Shown: positions 7,617 to 17,054 of the stretch, piece by piece
Layout: the number at the start of each line of letters is the position of its first letter
Numbering within the stretch: position 1 is the stretch's first letter
NCBI GenBank assembly: GCA_018433765.1
Contig: JAHDQO010000021.1
Coordinates: 186,001-250,000, forward strand
Source of the DNA: Tissierellales bacterium
GTDB lineage: Bacteria; Bacillota; Clostridia; Tissierellales; Sedimentibacteraceae
Length of the DNA: 64,000 nt
Direction of reading: 5' to 3'
The notes under the pieces: generated by a model
Database searches by the model: none
What the model saw: only the letters and a program-made list of their open reading frames with translations
What the model was told of the DNA's origin: nothing
Position numbers and translations under genes: made by a program

Positions 7617-10037
7617 CTATTCTACTATTAGTTTATACAACTCATACAGCATCTTGGCTGACTCAGCTCTTGTTGCATTATTTAACGGTGCAAATACTTT
7701 ACCTTGTCCATTTGATATGCCATTTATTATTTTCTCTCTTACTGTAAGTGCTACAAATTCTTTTGCCCAATCAGATATTTGGTTATTGTCTTTAAATATA
7801 TTTAACTCTTCAATATCTGCTTTTCTATATGAATTGTTTTCTAATACTTCTGCTATGATTTTAGCCATCTCTTGTCTTGTTATATTGCCTTCTGGATCAA
7901 ATATAGTTCCTGATTTGCCATTTATTAAACCGTTTTTATATGCTGATGCTACTGCATTATAATACCATTTATCTTTTGCTACGTCTGTAAATGGTACTAA
8001 AATACTTTCATCAGTTTTATATTTAAGCATTCTTGATATTAATGCCGAAAATTCTGATCTGGTTATATTGTCTTCTGGTGCAAAAGTATTTGCTGTTTTT
8101 CCATATACTATGTCTCTCTCTGACAAGAAAATTATTTCTTCTTTTGCCCAATGATTTTCAATATCTACAAAATTAATAGCTTCTTCTTTGCTGATAAAGT
8201 ATTTACTAAAATGGTTTGTTTTAAAAACTACTGTCTTTGTTTCAGCATCATATTCTGTTTCCATTTTTTCTATTGTTCCATCGTCTTTTAAGAAGTATAC
8301 TATTATTTTTTCTTCAGTCTTTACTTCTTCGCTATATGGAAAAGTTATTTCAAGATTATTATTAAAGTTGCTTATTCTTTGATCCCCAACTTCAATTTCT
8401 AAATCATATATTGCTGTATTTTTAGGTACTTTAGCTTTAGATGCTGCTGGTACATCTTTTGAATTTAACTTTTGTACCATTAGACTAACTGTTTTACCTT
8501 CTTGTATATCTTTCACTGCATTTATTGGTATATTAAAACTTGCTACTCCTGTTTTTATTACTACATTGTATGCACCTGCTTTTTCTGCCTTTTGCAGCGT
8601 ATCTGAAGGTAAATTTGCTTCTACTTGGTCAGCATCTTTAGTTGGTACTTCTAATGTAACTTTTTTTACTACTCTATCTGAACCCTTTATATCATTATCT
8701 TTTAATGCCTTTTTAAATTTGTCTACTTCATTTAAGTTTTTAAGTACTTCTTTAATATCTTTAGTTGATATTTCTGCTGTTACCTTTTTACCTTGTTTTC
8801 TCACTCGATTATCAGATATTTTATATTTGCTCAATATTTCTGCTGTATATTTAATAAATTCATCTGATTTTTTATCAAGCATTTCTTTATCTCCGCTGTT
8901 TAATTTATTTATCATGTTTGAAATATTTTTCAGCATATCAATTGACATAGTTGTTATTTGTGATTTACTTTTTATTTTATTTAATATTTTTTGAGTATTA
9001 CCTATGTTATCAACTGCTAAATCTACTATCTGTGACTCATTAGTTTTTTCATTACCTAATAATTTATAAATAATATTAAAAATTTGTTCATTTTGTTCAA
9101 ATATGTTTATTGCTTCTTCTTCATCTTCAATATCATTAATAGTTTTTGCTAATAAGTCATTTAAATTATCTAGTTCTTTTAATGCTTCTTTTGCTTTGCT
9201 TGATGTATTAATATTTTTTACTAAATCATTTAATTCTTTTATGGATTCGTTTATATCTTGACTGTTTCCTATATCATTAGGATTATCATATCCACCTACT
9301 GTAAACCAAAAATATATTTTATCTCCATCTTTTATAGCTTGATCTTGTACTCCAGATGCTAGAGAATTATTTATATTATACATCCATCCTGACGATGCTT
9401 TATACTCTGATTCTCCGTCACCATCTATCATAACAAAATACAGTCCCCAGCCATAATCTTGAAAATTATAACTTATATGATTTTCCTCTAATGCTTTAAC
9501 CATTGCATGTGCAGCTTTTGGTTCTTTGAACTTGTCTTCATCCCAATCATTTGAAGGATTAGCAGAAGAACCAGTTCCATCTTTTAAATATGGTTCAAGA
9601 CTAAATATATCAGTAGTTACTTCATAGTTATTAAGAATTTTTTTACCTTTGTACCCTTGTATTGTTACGTATACAGTTACTTCATCAGTAGATGGTGTAT
9701 CTCCTCCTGTTTCACCATCTTTATTTATTTTAAATGTTTTGCTTTCGTCTTCAATTTTAATTGATCCATCATATACTTTACTGCTCTCATATGGAAAGCT
9801 GAAATTAAATATACCATTTTCATCTGTCTTAATAGTATTTAGATACTCTATATTATTATCATCTAATATTTTTATGCTTACTGGTGAATTAAAGTATGTT
9901 GAATCACCTTGAATATCTGCTGCACTATCATTTAGGTTTATATCCAAATTAATACTAGCAAATGCCTGCGGTACTATTAATACTATCGCTAAAATCAAAG
10001 ATAAAAGTACTTTTACAATAAATTGACTTACTTTCAT
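7617..10037 (-). CDS. DUF4430 (transcobalamin-like) protein with three SLH wall-anchoring domains
   Basis: An 806-aa secreted protein. A signal peptide occupies about residues 1-28 (KVLLSLILAIVLIVPQAFA). A DUF4430 domain follows at about 120-250, containing SSGWMYNINN and GDKIYFWFT; this fold forms the C-terminal beta-domain of intrinsic factor and transcobalamin. The long middle is helical and lysine/asparagine-rich. Three S-layer homology domains at about 635-806 (NHWAKEEI, DKWYYNAV, SDWAKEFV) should hold it to the cell wall. The ATG at 10037 has a GGAGG site; upstream in-frame ATGs lack one. It starts 38 bases after the alpha/alpha-barrel gene and is probably co-transcribed with it. With the cobalamin riboswitch upstream, I infer surface corrinoid binding. 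Confidence 0.82.
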   Translation of the reverse strand: MKVSQFIVKVLLSLILAIVLIVPQAFASINLDINLNDSAADIQGDSTYFNSPVSIKILDDNNIEYLNTIKTDENGIFNFSFPYESSKVYDGSIKIEDESKTFKINKDGETGGDTPSTDEVTVYVTIQGYKGKKILNNYEVTTDIFSLEPYLKDGTGSSANPSNDWDEDKFKEPKAAHAMVKALEENHISYNFQDYGWGLYFVMIDGDGESEYKASSGWMYNINNSLASGVQDQAIKDGDKIYFWFTVGGYDNPNDIGNSQDINESIKELNDLVKNINTSSKAKEALKELDNLNDLLAKTINDIEDEEEAINIFEQNEQIFNIIYKLLGNEKTNESQIVDLAVDNIGNTQKILNKIKSKSQITTMSIDMLKNISNMINKLNSGDKEMLDKKSDEFIKYTAEILSKYKISDNRVRKQGKKVTAEISTKDIKEVLKNLNEVDKFKKALKDNDIKGSDRVVKKVTLEVPTKDADQVEANLPSDTLQKAEKAGAYNVVIKTGVASFNIPINAVKDIQEGKTVSLMVQKLNSKDVPAASKAKVPKNTAIYDLEIEVGDQRISNFNNNLEITFPYSEEVKTEEKIIVYFLKDDGTIEKMETEYDAETKTVVFKTNHFSKYFISKEEAINFVDIENHWAKEEIIFLSERDIVYGKTANTFAPEDNITRSEFSALISRMLKYKTDESILVPFTDVAKDKWYYNAVASAYKNGLINGKSGTIFDPEGNITRQEMAKIIAEVLENNSYRKADIEELNIFKDNNQISDWAKEFVALTVREKIINGISNGQGKVFAPLNNATRAESAKMLYELYKLIVE

Positions 10038-10075
10038 GCCTACCTCCTTCTTTATATTAACCATTGACATTAATC

Positions 10076-13000
10076 TCATTGTTCAATGTTAATTATTATT
10101 ATGTTATTGCTTAACACTTTCATATCTTCAATATTATCCCATACAAAGGCTCTTATTTTATAAATTCCTTCTTCAGGTATATTAAATCCTACAGACATTT
10201 CAACTTCTTCTTTTGAATTTATATTTCTACTTACATAACCGTATTTAATCATTTTACCGTTATTATCATACAATGCAGCAATAACTGTTGCTTCTAAAGC
10301 TTCATCATTATTATTAGTTGCTTGTATTTTTATTCTAGCATCATCGCCATTACTAAATGCTTCGTTTCCTACTCTTACAATTTCAAATAGATTATCTTCA
10401 GTTGGCTTTTCAATTGGATTGTTTACAAAATCATATATTGAGCCTTTTTCATCAAGATAATATAAATATTGTTCTAATGCATATATTATTTGTTCTGTTG
10501 ACAGCATAATGCTACCTGCATTATCACATTGCCAGTTAAAACTTCCATCTTCATTTTGAAGACTTAAGATATAATCGATAACATTGTTTCCGTTTTTAGT
10601 AAATTCTTCAGATGTTGGATCTTTTTTATTTGCAGTTATTGCCATTAAGACTTGAGCCGAACTATTTGAATTACCTCCAAATCCTCCATTTGAATCTTGA
10701 ACTAAACTTATTTTTTCTAATGTTTTATTTATAACATTTGTTACTTCTTGACTGTAATTCTGATTATAGTATTTTCCTAATGCTGTCATATTGAAACATG
10801 CTCCATCATTAAACCCAAAATCACCGCTTAATGCAAATCCTCCGTCTGCTTCTATTCCTGTTAATAAGTTGTTTACTAAATCAGTTCTTGTGAATCCTGC
10901 ATCTGCTGATATTTCATAATTTACTGCATCTAATGCTAATACTCCAAATGGTAAAGTATACTGGTTAGTGTCAGTCTTTAAGTTTAGTTCTATAAGTTCT
11001 TCATATAAATTATGTCCATTTATATCTTCTGGATTACCACCAGAAGCTAAAGTACCCAGTATAAATTTTCCGTATTGTCCAGCATTTTTTTCAGGTAAAT
11101 TATTATTTATGTATTCTAAGTAACTGTTTGGAACGTTTTTGCCTGATCTAGCTATTGCAACTGACTGCCAATGGCTTTCACTGTTAAATTGTCCTAATAA
11201 CCAATCAGTTCCTTCGTCTATTGCTCTTTCAACTTGAGTTCTCAAGCTTTCCACTACTACTACTGTTCTTGTTACTTCTACAGCTGCATTCCCTGCGTTG
11301 TCTGAAACATTGTAATGAATAATATATGATCCTAATTCATTTATATCTATATTTTCTACTTGTTGTCCATTTTTTGTATATGTTATTTGTACTTGTAATT
11401 CTTTGTCTACATTGTCTGTTACTAATACTCCTAGATCTTCGTATGTTTTTCCCAGTGTAACTTCTACTTTTTCTGACCCTTTTAATTCTATTACTGGTGC
11501 TTCTGTGTCCTGCATGTCATTTATTGATAATTCACGGTACATTGATTTGTTATTATCTAAATCAACTAAAGCTGCAAGAACCATTCCCGTTGCTTTATCA
11601 TTATAATCTTCATAGCTAGATTTGTAAGAATCATAAATAAAATGGTCATCAACCTTAAATGACATCATAGCGTCTACAATAGTTCTTCCATCTTTTGTGA
11701 AATCTTCTCCTAAAGGATTGATACCTGCTGCAATAAGTGCTTGAATAGCTATTGCATCATATTCAGAAACTTCACTAGCTAAACTATTATCTCCATTGTC
11801 ATAGCTAAATCCTCCTGTTTCCAATTGCATACTCTTTAAATCTTCAATGCAAGCATTGATTTTATCTTCTACTCCATTGATATTTTTATGGTTTGACAAT
11901 GCTATTATAGTGCTTGAAACAGTATATATATCTTTTTTAATACTATCGTCATATTTTGTAATTAAATTTCTTACAGCTTTATCAACATCGTAATTACCAG
12001 CTGCCATATCTAAAGCAATAATTGCATAAGCTTGAGAACTTATACTAAAATCATCTTCTATCTTAAATTCACCATTATCATCTTGTGCATCTTGAAGTTC
12101 TTTTACTTTATTCTTTCCATTATAGTCACTAGGATTTTCTCCAGCTGCAATGATTCCCATTATATCTTTAGCAATCATTTCTACATCATTATCATATACA
12201 ATAATTATTCTATCTTCTTCATCTTTTCTTAATTCAAGCCTTGAAGCTATTTTAGATTTATCAACTCCTATAATATTAAGTGCCATAGCTTGTAAGTAGT
12301 TATAGTGTTGATCATTTTTATAATAATCCTTTACTTCCTTAATGATATTTTTAATAATATCAGATGGATCTAATTGAGGCTCTACATCTTTATACATAGA
12401 TTCACCCTCATAAAGATCTGCTAATGCTGCAAAGGCTCTTTCTGTAGAAGGTATATCAACGTTATTGCCTAATAATTTACAAGCCCTAAAGGTTCCATCT
12501 TCCATTTGATCATGTATCATTGAACTTACTAAATTTCCTTCAACTTTTTTCCATTCACTAGATAAGGGATCTATATCATTTGCCATAAGTGCTTGAATGA
12601 CAACTGCTGTATACTGTGGTGTATCACCACATCCCATCATATCAAAGCCGCCAGTATCTGATTGTTCTGCTTTCAAATATTCTATAGCCGAATTAATTTT
12701 ATCAGTAACCTTATCAATATCTTTATGTTTAGAAAGTGCTATAAGTGCCCATGCTGTTTCATCTATACTTTCAAAATTATTTCCTTTCAACATATTTAAT
12801 AGAGCATTAACTGCATTTTCAACATTGTATTCTGCATGTGCCATATCAAGTGCTATAATTGAATAAGATTGTTTATATACATTTGATTTCTTACCTTCTT
12901 CTATAAACTCTCCAGCCTCATTTTGTAAACTAACAAGTTTTGAAACGTAATCTGTTTCTACATTGCTTAATACTTGTCCTGAAGCAATTATACCCATAAT

Positions 13001-15679
13001 ACTTTCAGCATAGGAAAGCACATTTTCTCCATCTTCTATCTTCAATTTTCCTTGTATATCTATATAGTCACTATTTAAATTATTGCTTGAATGATTTATT
13101 GCTAAAGCTTCCTGCCAGCTGTAATATACATCTATGTCTTGTAAAGATGCATTTTTTCTTTTTTCTGTTGTTGTTAGATAATTTCTTAATTTTGATAATG
13201 AATCTTTTATTATTCCTTGGTAGCTTACAGCATCTTGTACATTTTGATAAGAAGATTTTCTATTTTTTAAATCAGTTAAAGCAATGAATGCCTGCTCTGT
13301 AGCCTCATCTTTATAAAATAATTCGCCATAATCATTATTATAAATAAAACAATTAGATTTTTTAAAAGTTAATAAAGCATCTAAAACATTTTTTTCATTT
13401 TTTATCCAATTAGAATCAGAAAGAGGGTCTATTCCATTAGCAACTAGTGCTGATATCACGTAAGAAATCGCTTGACTGTCCTCACCAAATCCATCAACAG
13501 ATTCAAATCCTCCATTTTCTAACTGTTTAGATTGAATAATGCTAAGCTTATTATTTATAAAATCTTCTACTCCTTCTACATCTTTATGATTTGCTAATGC
13601 TGTTACCGCAACTGCTAGTATTGCAACACTACTTTTTCCTGCATTATCGGTCATAATATATTTTACAGCTTTATCCTTATTGTAATCTGCACCAGCCATA
13701 TCAAGTGCTATAACTGCCCATTCAGTTTGTTCTGCAATGCCTATCTTAAAGCTTCCATCTTCTAACTGTCCATTTTTCAATAAATCAACATATTTACTTG
13801 CGTTTTGCCCAGATGACAAAAGACCAATAATATTCATTGCATATGGAAGAGTTCCTTCTGATTCATTTAATACAAACTTTTCAGCAATGTCTTCAACATC
13901 TTCATCAATATCATTACTTGTTACATTTAATCCCAATGTTTCAATAGGTCTATAAAAAGCTGGGTGCGTTTTAAAGTTTGAATCCGTTCTAGTTTCCATA
14001 GATGTTAAGTAGTCTCTTATTCCATCTATTGCATTTTCTAATATTTCATCATAATCCTTCTCTGTATTAGGAGTTTCTAAAACAAATCTATCATACATAG
14101 ATATTCCGCAGTATACATCTGATAGTGCTGCGAAAGCAAATTGGGTTGCTGCCACATCATCATATCCATAACCCTTTCCTTCTACAAACTCAAAGCCTTT
14201 TCCTTCTACTTTACAAGCAATCAAAGCATCAACTAATGTTCTTTGGCCTTTCTTCCAATCGTCTGAGGATAAGTCTTCTTCTGCCATAACTAAAGCTTGT
14301 ACTACTGGCCCAGTTGAATATGGACTATTTCCCATATCATAATAATCATATCCACCACTTCCTAGTTGATGAATTCCTAAATATTGAATTGATGATGTAA
14401 TTAATTCTTCTACTCCATCAATATCTGTATGTTTTAACAATGCTCTCAAAGCATATGCCGTAGTAGTTACATCTTTATAATAGCCATCTTTTGAAAAGTT
14501 TATAAGTGCATTGACTGCTTCTTCTACATTATATTCTGCTTTAGCCATATCAAGTGCAGTGATAGAGTCTGAAAGAGCAGTAACAGAATCTACATCATTT
14601 GACCCAATAACAAATATTCCATCTTCATTTTGAGCATTTACTAGACTATTTACATAAAAACTTGAATCTTGTCCAGTTGCCAATGAACCCATAATATTTT
14701 CTGCATAAGCTGCCGCATTGTCACTTTCATTAATCTTAAATGTTTTAAAATAATCATTTTCATCATTCATCAAACTGTTATAAGCCATAACTTCCATAGC
14801 ATTTAAATCAGTTTTATTCTTAAACATTTCCTTTAATTCATTTATTATATTTTCTAACTCATTAGTATTACTTCCTTCACTTTCTAATACTAAATGCTGT
14901 CTTACTATTTGAGGAAAGTCATTATCTTTTGATATTTCTACATTATAAGTGCCGGATTTATTTAACGTAACCGAAACTTCTCCATTTTCATCTGTTTTAT
15001 ATAAACTCTCGTTACCTATTTTAATGTTAACATTATTTATAGGCTTGTTACCTACTTCATTGTTAAATACTTTTATTATAAATACTGCTCCATCATTTTC
15101 TACTGTTACTTTAGGTATTTTAGTTGCTAAGTTTGCTCCTGAATATGAGCACATGTAAAATACTAGTTCATCTGTATTTGATTCTCCATTTACATCTGTT
15201 AAACCTTCGAATTGATCTACTCCTACACTAGGTAGAATAATTTCTCCATCCTTAAATTTAACATAATAGCACCAGCCCTGATTTTGGGACTGATTTTCAC
15301 CTAAAATTCCAGTTATGTAATATCCCATTAAAGAGCTGCCTTTACCTTCAATATTTTCTTCTCCTACAGCTGCTTTTAAAAGGTCAAGAGGACGTGTTTC
15401 ATCATTGAAATCATAACTTATTTGATCGTTATACAGCGTTTCACTAAATCCTTCAACCCTCACTTTTACCTCTACCATTGAATCTGTAGTAGACTTAACA
15501 ATTTCTTCACTTGAATCATTAGGTGATAAAGCTATTTCTGTTTCTAAATTCTTAAAATTTTCATTTTCTTGTTGTGCTTCAGCAAATATATTTGTAGGCA
15601 TACCCGGAATAAATATACTGCTAAGCATAATGGCTATAACTAAAATAATACTAAATACTTTTTTTGATTTTGTATTCAT
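10076..15679 (-). CDS. Giant secreted transcobalamin-like protein: DUF4430 plus five prenyltransferase-type alpha/alpha-barrel modules
   Basis: A 1867-aa secreted protein. A signal peptide (about 1-36, ending NIFAEA) is followed by a DUF4430 domain at about 65-165 (QGWCYYVKF, ELVFYMCSY) and a short Ig-like segment. Four homologous alpha-helical modules of roughly 230-260 residues follow, each with IMG-[IL]-[IL]A[ST]GQ-like, DMAxAxYNV, ALxxHKDI and ETGGF/NGGF motifs typical of the prenyltransferase/squalene-cyclase alpha6/alpha6 fold. Then come a DUF5011-type Ig domain (APVIELKG, LGSYIIHYNVSDNAGNA) and a fifth barrel module. Animal transcobalamin and intrinsic factor combine exactly these two folds. 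ATG 15679 has GGAG seven bases upstream; a GTG at 15685 is too close. No anchor of its own; the downstream SLH protein may supply one. Cobalamin binding is inferred. Confidence 0.82.
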   Translation of the reverse strand: MNTKSKKVFSIILVIAIMLSSIFIPGMPTNIFAEAQQENENFKNLETEIALSPNDSSEEIVKSTTDSMVEVKVRVEGFSETLYNDQISYDFNDETRPLDLLKAAVGEENIEGKGSSLMGYYITGILGENQSQNQGWCYYVKFKDGEIILPSVGVDQFEGLTDVNGESNTDELVFYMCSYSGANLATKIPKVTVENDGAVFIIKVFNNEVGNKPINNVNIKIGNESLYKTDENGEVSVTLNKSGTYNVEISKDNDFPQIVRQHLVLESEGSNTNELENIINELKEMFKNKTDLNAMEVMAYNSLMNDENDYFKTFKINESDNAAAYAENIMGSLATGQDSSFYVNSLVNAQNEDGIFVIGSNDVDSVTALSDSITALDMAKAEYNVEEAVNALINFSKDGYYKDVTTTAYALRALLKHTDIDGVEELITSSIQYLGIHQLGSGGYDYYDMGNSPYSTGPVVQALVMAEEDLSSDDWKKGQRTLVDALIACKVEGKGFEFVEGKGYGYDDVAATQFAFAALSDVYCGISMYDRFVLETPNTEKDYDEILENAIDGIRDYLTSMETRTDSNFKTHPAFYRPIETLGLNVTSNDIDEDVEDIAEKFVLNESEGTLPYAMNIIGLLSSGQNASKYVDLLKNGQLEDGSFKIGIAEQTEWAVIALDMAGADYNKDKAVKYIMTDNAGKSSVAILAVAVTALANHKDVEGVEDFINNKLSIIQSKQLENGGFESVDGFGEDSQAISYVISALVANGIDPLSDSNWIKNEKNVLDALLTFKKSNCFIYNNDYGELFYKDEATEQAFIALTDLKNRKSSYQNVQDAVSYQGIIKDSLSKLRNYLTTTEKRKNASLQDIDVYYSWQEALAINHSSNNLNSDYIDIQGKLKIEDGENVLSYAESIMGIIASGQVLSNVETDYVSKLVSLQNEAGEFIEEGKKSNVYKQSYSIIALDMAHAEYNVENAVNALLNMLKGNNFESIDETAWALIALSKHKDIDKVTDKINSAIEYLKAEQSDTGGFDMMGCGDTPQYTAVVIQALMANDIDPLSSEWKKVEGNLVSSMIHDQMEDGTFRACKLLGNNVDIPSTERAFAALADLYEGESMYKDVEPQLDPSDIIKNIIKEVKDYYKNDQHYNYLQAMALNIIGVDKSKIASRLELRKDEEDRIIIVYDNDVEMIAKDIMGIIAAGENPSDYNGKNKVKELQDAQDDNGEFKIEDDFSISSQAYAIIALDMAAGNYDVDKAVRNLITKYDDSIKKDIYTVSSTIIALSNHKNINGVEDKINACIEDLKSMQLETGGFSYDNGDNSLASEVSEYDAIAIQALIAAGINPLGEDFTKDGRTIVDAMMSFKVDDHFIYDSYKSSYEDYNDKATGMVLAALVDLDNNKSMYRELSINDMQDTEAPVIELKGSEKVEVTLGKTYEDLGVLVTDNVDKELQVQITYTKNGQQVENIDINELGSYIIHYNVSDNAGNAAVEVTRTVVVVESLRTQVERAIDEGTDWLLGQFNSESHWQSVAIARSGKNVPNSYLEYINNNLPEKNAGQYGKFILGTLASGGNPEDINGHNLYEELIELNLKTDTNQYTLPFGVLALDAVNYEISADAGFTRTDLVNNLLTGIEADGGFALSGDFGFNDGACFNMTALGKYYNQNYSQEVTNVINKTLEKISLVQDSNGGFGGNSNSSAQVLMAITANKKDPTSEEFTKNGNNVIDYILSLQNEDGSFNWQCDNAGSIMLSTEQIIYALEQYLYYLDEKGSIYDFVNNPIEKPTEDNLFEIVRVGNEAFSNGDDARIKIQATNNNDEALEATVIAALYDNNGKMIKYGYVSRNINSKEEVEMSVGFNIPEEGIYKIRAFVWDNIEDMKVLSNNIIIINIEQ

Positions 15680-15705
15680 TTCCACACTCCTTACTTATAC
15701 GTTAA

Positions 15706-15743
15706 TAAATAAAAAAAGACACACCTTAATTAAATGATGTGCC
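15706..15743 (-). terminator. Intrinsic terminator between the DUF2292 gene and the surface-protein genes
   Basis: On the minus strand an 8-bp stem (GGCACATC / GGTGTGTC, with G-U pairs) and a 10-base loop is followed by seven T residues. It lies between the DUF2292 stop and the ribosome binding site of the giant surface protein, so transcription into that gene needs read-through or a local promoter. Confidence 0.72.
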
Positions 15744-15766
15744 TCCAGTTTTCTGGTCAGCTTTCA

Positions 15767-15916
15767 TTACAATTTAATAGATTTTTTTATTTGTTCTACT
15801 CTTATTGGTTTTTTGTCTTGTATAATAATTTTTATTTCGCCATACCCGATACTTCTCATTAGCTTAATTAGTTTTGTTTCTTTTTCACACAACTCTAGTT
15901 TAACTTGAGACTTCAT
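15767..15916 (-). CDS. DUF2292 (YezD-like) small protein under cobalamin riboswitch
   Basis: A 49-residue protein. After a charged helical start it has RSIGYGEIKIIIQDKKPIR and VEQIKKSIKL, the pattern of DUF2292/YezD small proteins (YGSVxIxIQDGxVxQIExxEK). The function of the family is unknown; members are often found near sulfur, metal or cofactor genes. AGGAGAG precedes the ATG at 15916. It is the first gene behind the cobalamin riboswitch and its terminator at 15941-15970, and has a second terminator after it, so it should be expressed when cobalamin is scarce. Confidence 0.78.
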   Translation of the reverse strand: MKSQVKLELCEKETKLIKLMRSIGYGEIKIIIQDKKPIRVEQIKKSIKL

Positions 15917-15940
15917 TTAAACACTCTCCTATTTAACCCC

Positions 15941-15970
15941 AATTAAAAACCCTACCTTGTTTAGGTAGGG
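15941..15970 (-). terminator. Riboswitch expression-platform terminator
   Basis: An 8-bp GC-rich stem (CCCTACCT / AGGTAGGG) with a 5-base loop is followed on the minus strand by TTTTTAATT. It lies 80 bases downstream of the cobalamin aptamer and before the DUF2292 start: the off state of a transcriptional riboswitch. Confidence 0.85.
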
Positions 15971-16050
15971 ACATTGCACACTAAAGCCACAATTTACAAT
16001 AGCTTGTCTTATTTAACATCCCCTTTCTACGGAAGGTTACTGTAATTTTC

Positions 16051-16188
16051 TATTAGGCAGGTCTCCTGACTTGTGCATCAACGTTTTTCTTCGCCTTCCC
16101 GTTTAAACAGTGGCTTTTTGAAGAATTACTCCTCACTTACAGTGGCCGGACCGCTCAGGATTTACACCTGATTCCCTTTAGCCTAATA
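16051..16188 (-). ncRNA. Cobalamin riboswitch 1 (upstream of DUF2292 and surface proteins)
   Basis: Read on the minus strand, the element has a P1 stem (TATTAGGC / GCCTAATA) closing the aptamer, the GGGAATCAGGTGTAAATCC region, GCCACTGTAAGTGAGG, a GGGAAGGCGAAG segment and the hallmark GTCAGGAGACCTGCC B12-box at its 3' end. These are the conserved parts of the adenosylcobalamin-type riboswitch. With the terminator at 15941-15970 it should switch off downstream transcription when cobalamin binds. Confidence 0.95.
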
Positions 16189-16216
16189 AACTATTAAGTT
16201 ATTTAATACATGTTAT

Positions 16217-16245
16217 ATGATATATGTGTTTAATTATTTTGTCAA
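16217..16245 (-). promoter_or_regulatory. Sigma-A promoter of the riboswitch 1 transcript
   Basis: A consensus TTGACA (16245-16240) and TATCAT (16222-16217) are separated by exactly 17 bases on the minus strand, about 30 bases before the aptamer. Confidence 0.8.
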
Positions 16246-16264
16246 TTAATTATTAAGTTTTTCT

Positions 16265-17050
16265 TTATACCATTAATTTATCTCTATTAGAACTTATCGG
16301 TGTTACTATCGGAACATCATCATCGCCAATTGCAACCTTCGCATTTACTCCATAAATATAACTTATCATATCAGAAGTTATAACAGAAACAGGTTTTCCA
16401 TATGAATAAATTCCTCCCTTACCATCAAGTATAATAACATTATCAGCATACCTAGCAGTAAGATTAAGATCATGTAGTGTAACAATAGAATTAATTTCCC
16501 TCTTTTTTGTTATATATCTTATTAAGCTAATAATCTCTAGCTGATTTTGGAGATCTAAATTATTAGTAGGTTCGTCCATTAACATTAATTTAGGAAACCT
16601 AACCATTAATTGCGCTATAGAAACCATTTGTTTCTGTCCTCCGCTTAGTTCATTAAGCTGCCTAAAGGCTAAATCATCAATACCTAAATCTTCTAGCACT
16701 TTTAATATACTAGATTTTTCTTCTTCACCTACTCTCCAAGATAAAGAATGAAGTTTACCTAAAAGAACTGTTTCAAATACTGTTAAAGCAGAGTTTGAAG
16801 TATTATCTTGAGGAAGATATCCTATTAATTCAGCAATGTCCTCTTTTCTTATACTATTTCTATCTTTTCCATTTAGATATATTTGTCCTTTAGATTTTAA
16901 AACACCAAAAATACATTTTAATAATGTTGATTTACCTGCAGCATTTGGTCCTATAACCACATTAAACATTGGTTTTACTTTTAAACTTATATTATTTAAA
17001 ACAGGAGTTGAATTATAACCAAATGTTAAGTTTTCGATTTCCAAATTCAT
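16265..17050 (-). CDS. Corrinoid/iron-complex-type ABC transporter ATP-binding protein (BtuD/FecE-like)
   Basis: A 261-aa cytoplasmic ATPase of the FecE/BtuD group. Walker A (GPNAAGKST, about residues 34-42), the LSGGQKQ signature (about 139-145), Walker B (LMLMDEPTNNLD) and the switch histidine in VTLHDLN are all intact. It energises the permease encoded immediately upstream (4-base gap). It is the last gene of the riboswitch-2 transcript (methyltransferase, binding protein, permease, ATPase). Cobalamin control suggests a corrinoid, cobalt chelate or other B12-related substrate rather than iron; that is inference from regulation. Confidence 0.9.
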   Translation of the reverse strand: MNLEIENLTFGYNSTPVLNNISLKVKPMFNVVIGPNAAGKSTLLKCIFGVLKSKGQIYLNGKDRNSIRKEDIAELIGYLPQDNTSNSALTVFETVLLGKLHSLSWRVGEEEKSSILKVLEDLGIDDLAFRQLNELSGGQKQMVSIAQLMVRFPKLMLMDEPTNNLDLQNQLEIISLIRYITKKREINSIVTLHDLNLTARYADNVIILDGKGGIYSYGKPVSVITSDMISYIYGVNAKVAIGDDDVPIVTPISSNRDKLMV

Positions 17051-17054
17051 AACT

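Noticed and set aside
12032-12232. Plus-strand Ile/Tyr/Phe-rich open frame inside the giant surface gene
   Set aside because: Shadow of the repeated minus-strand gene; no start signal.
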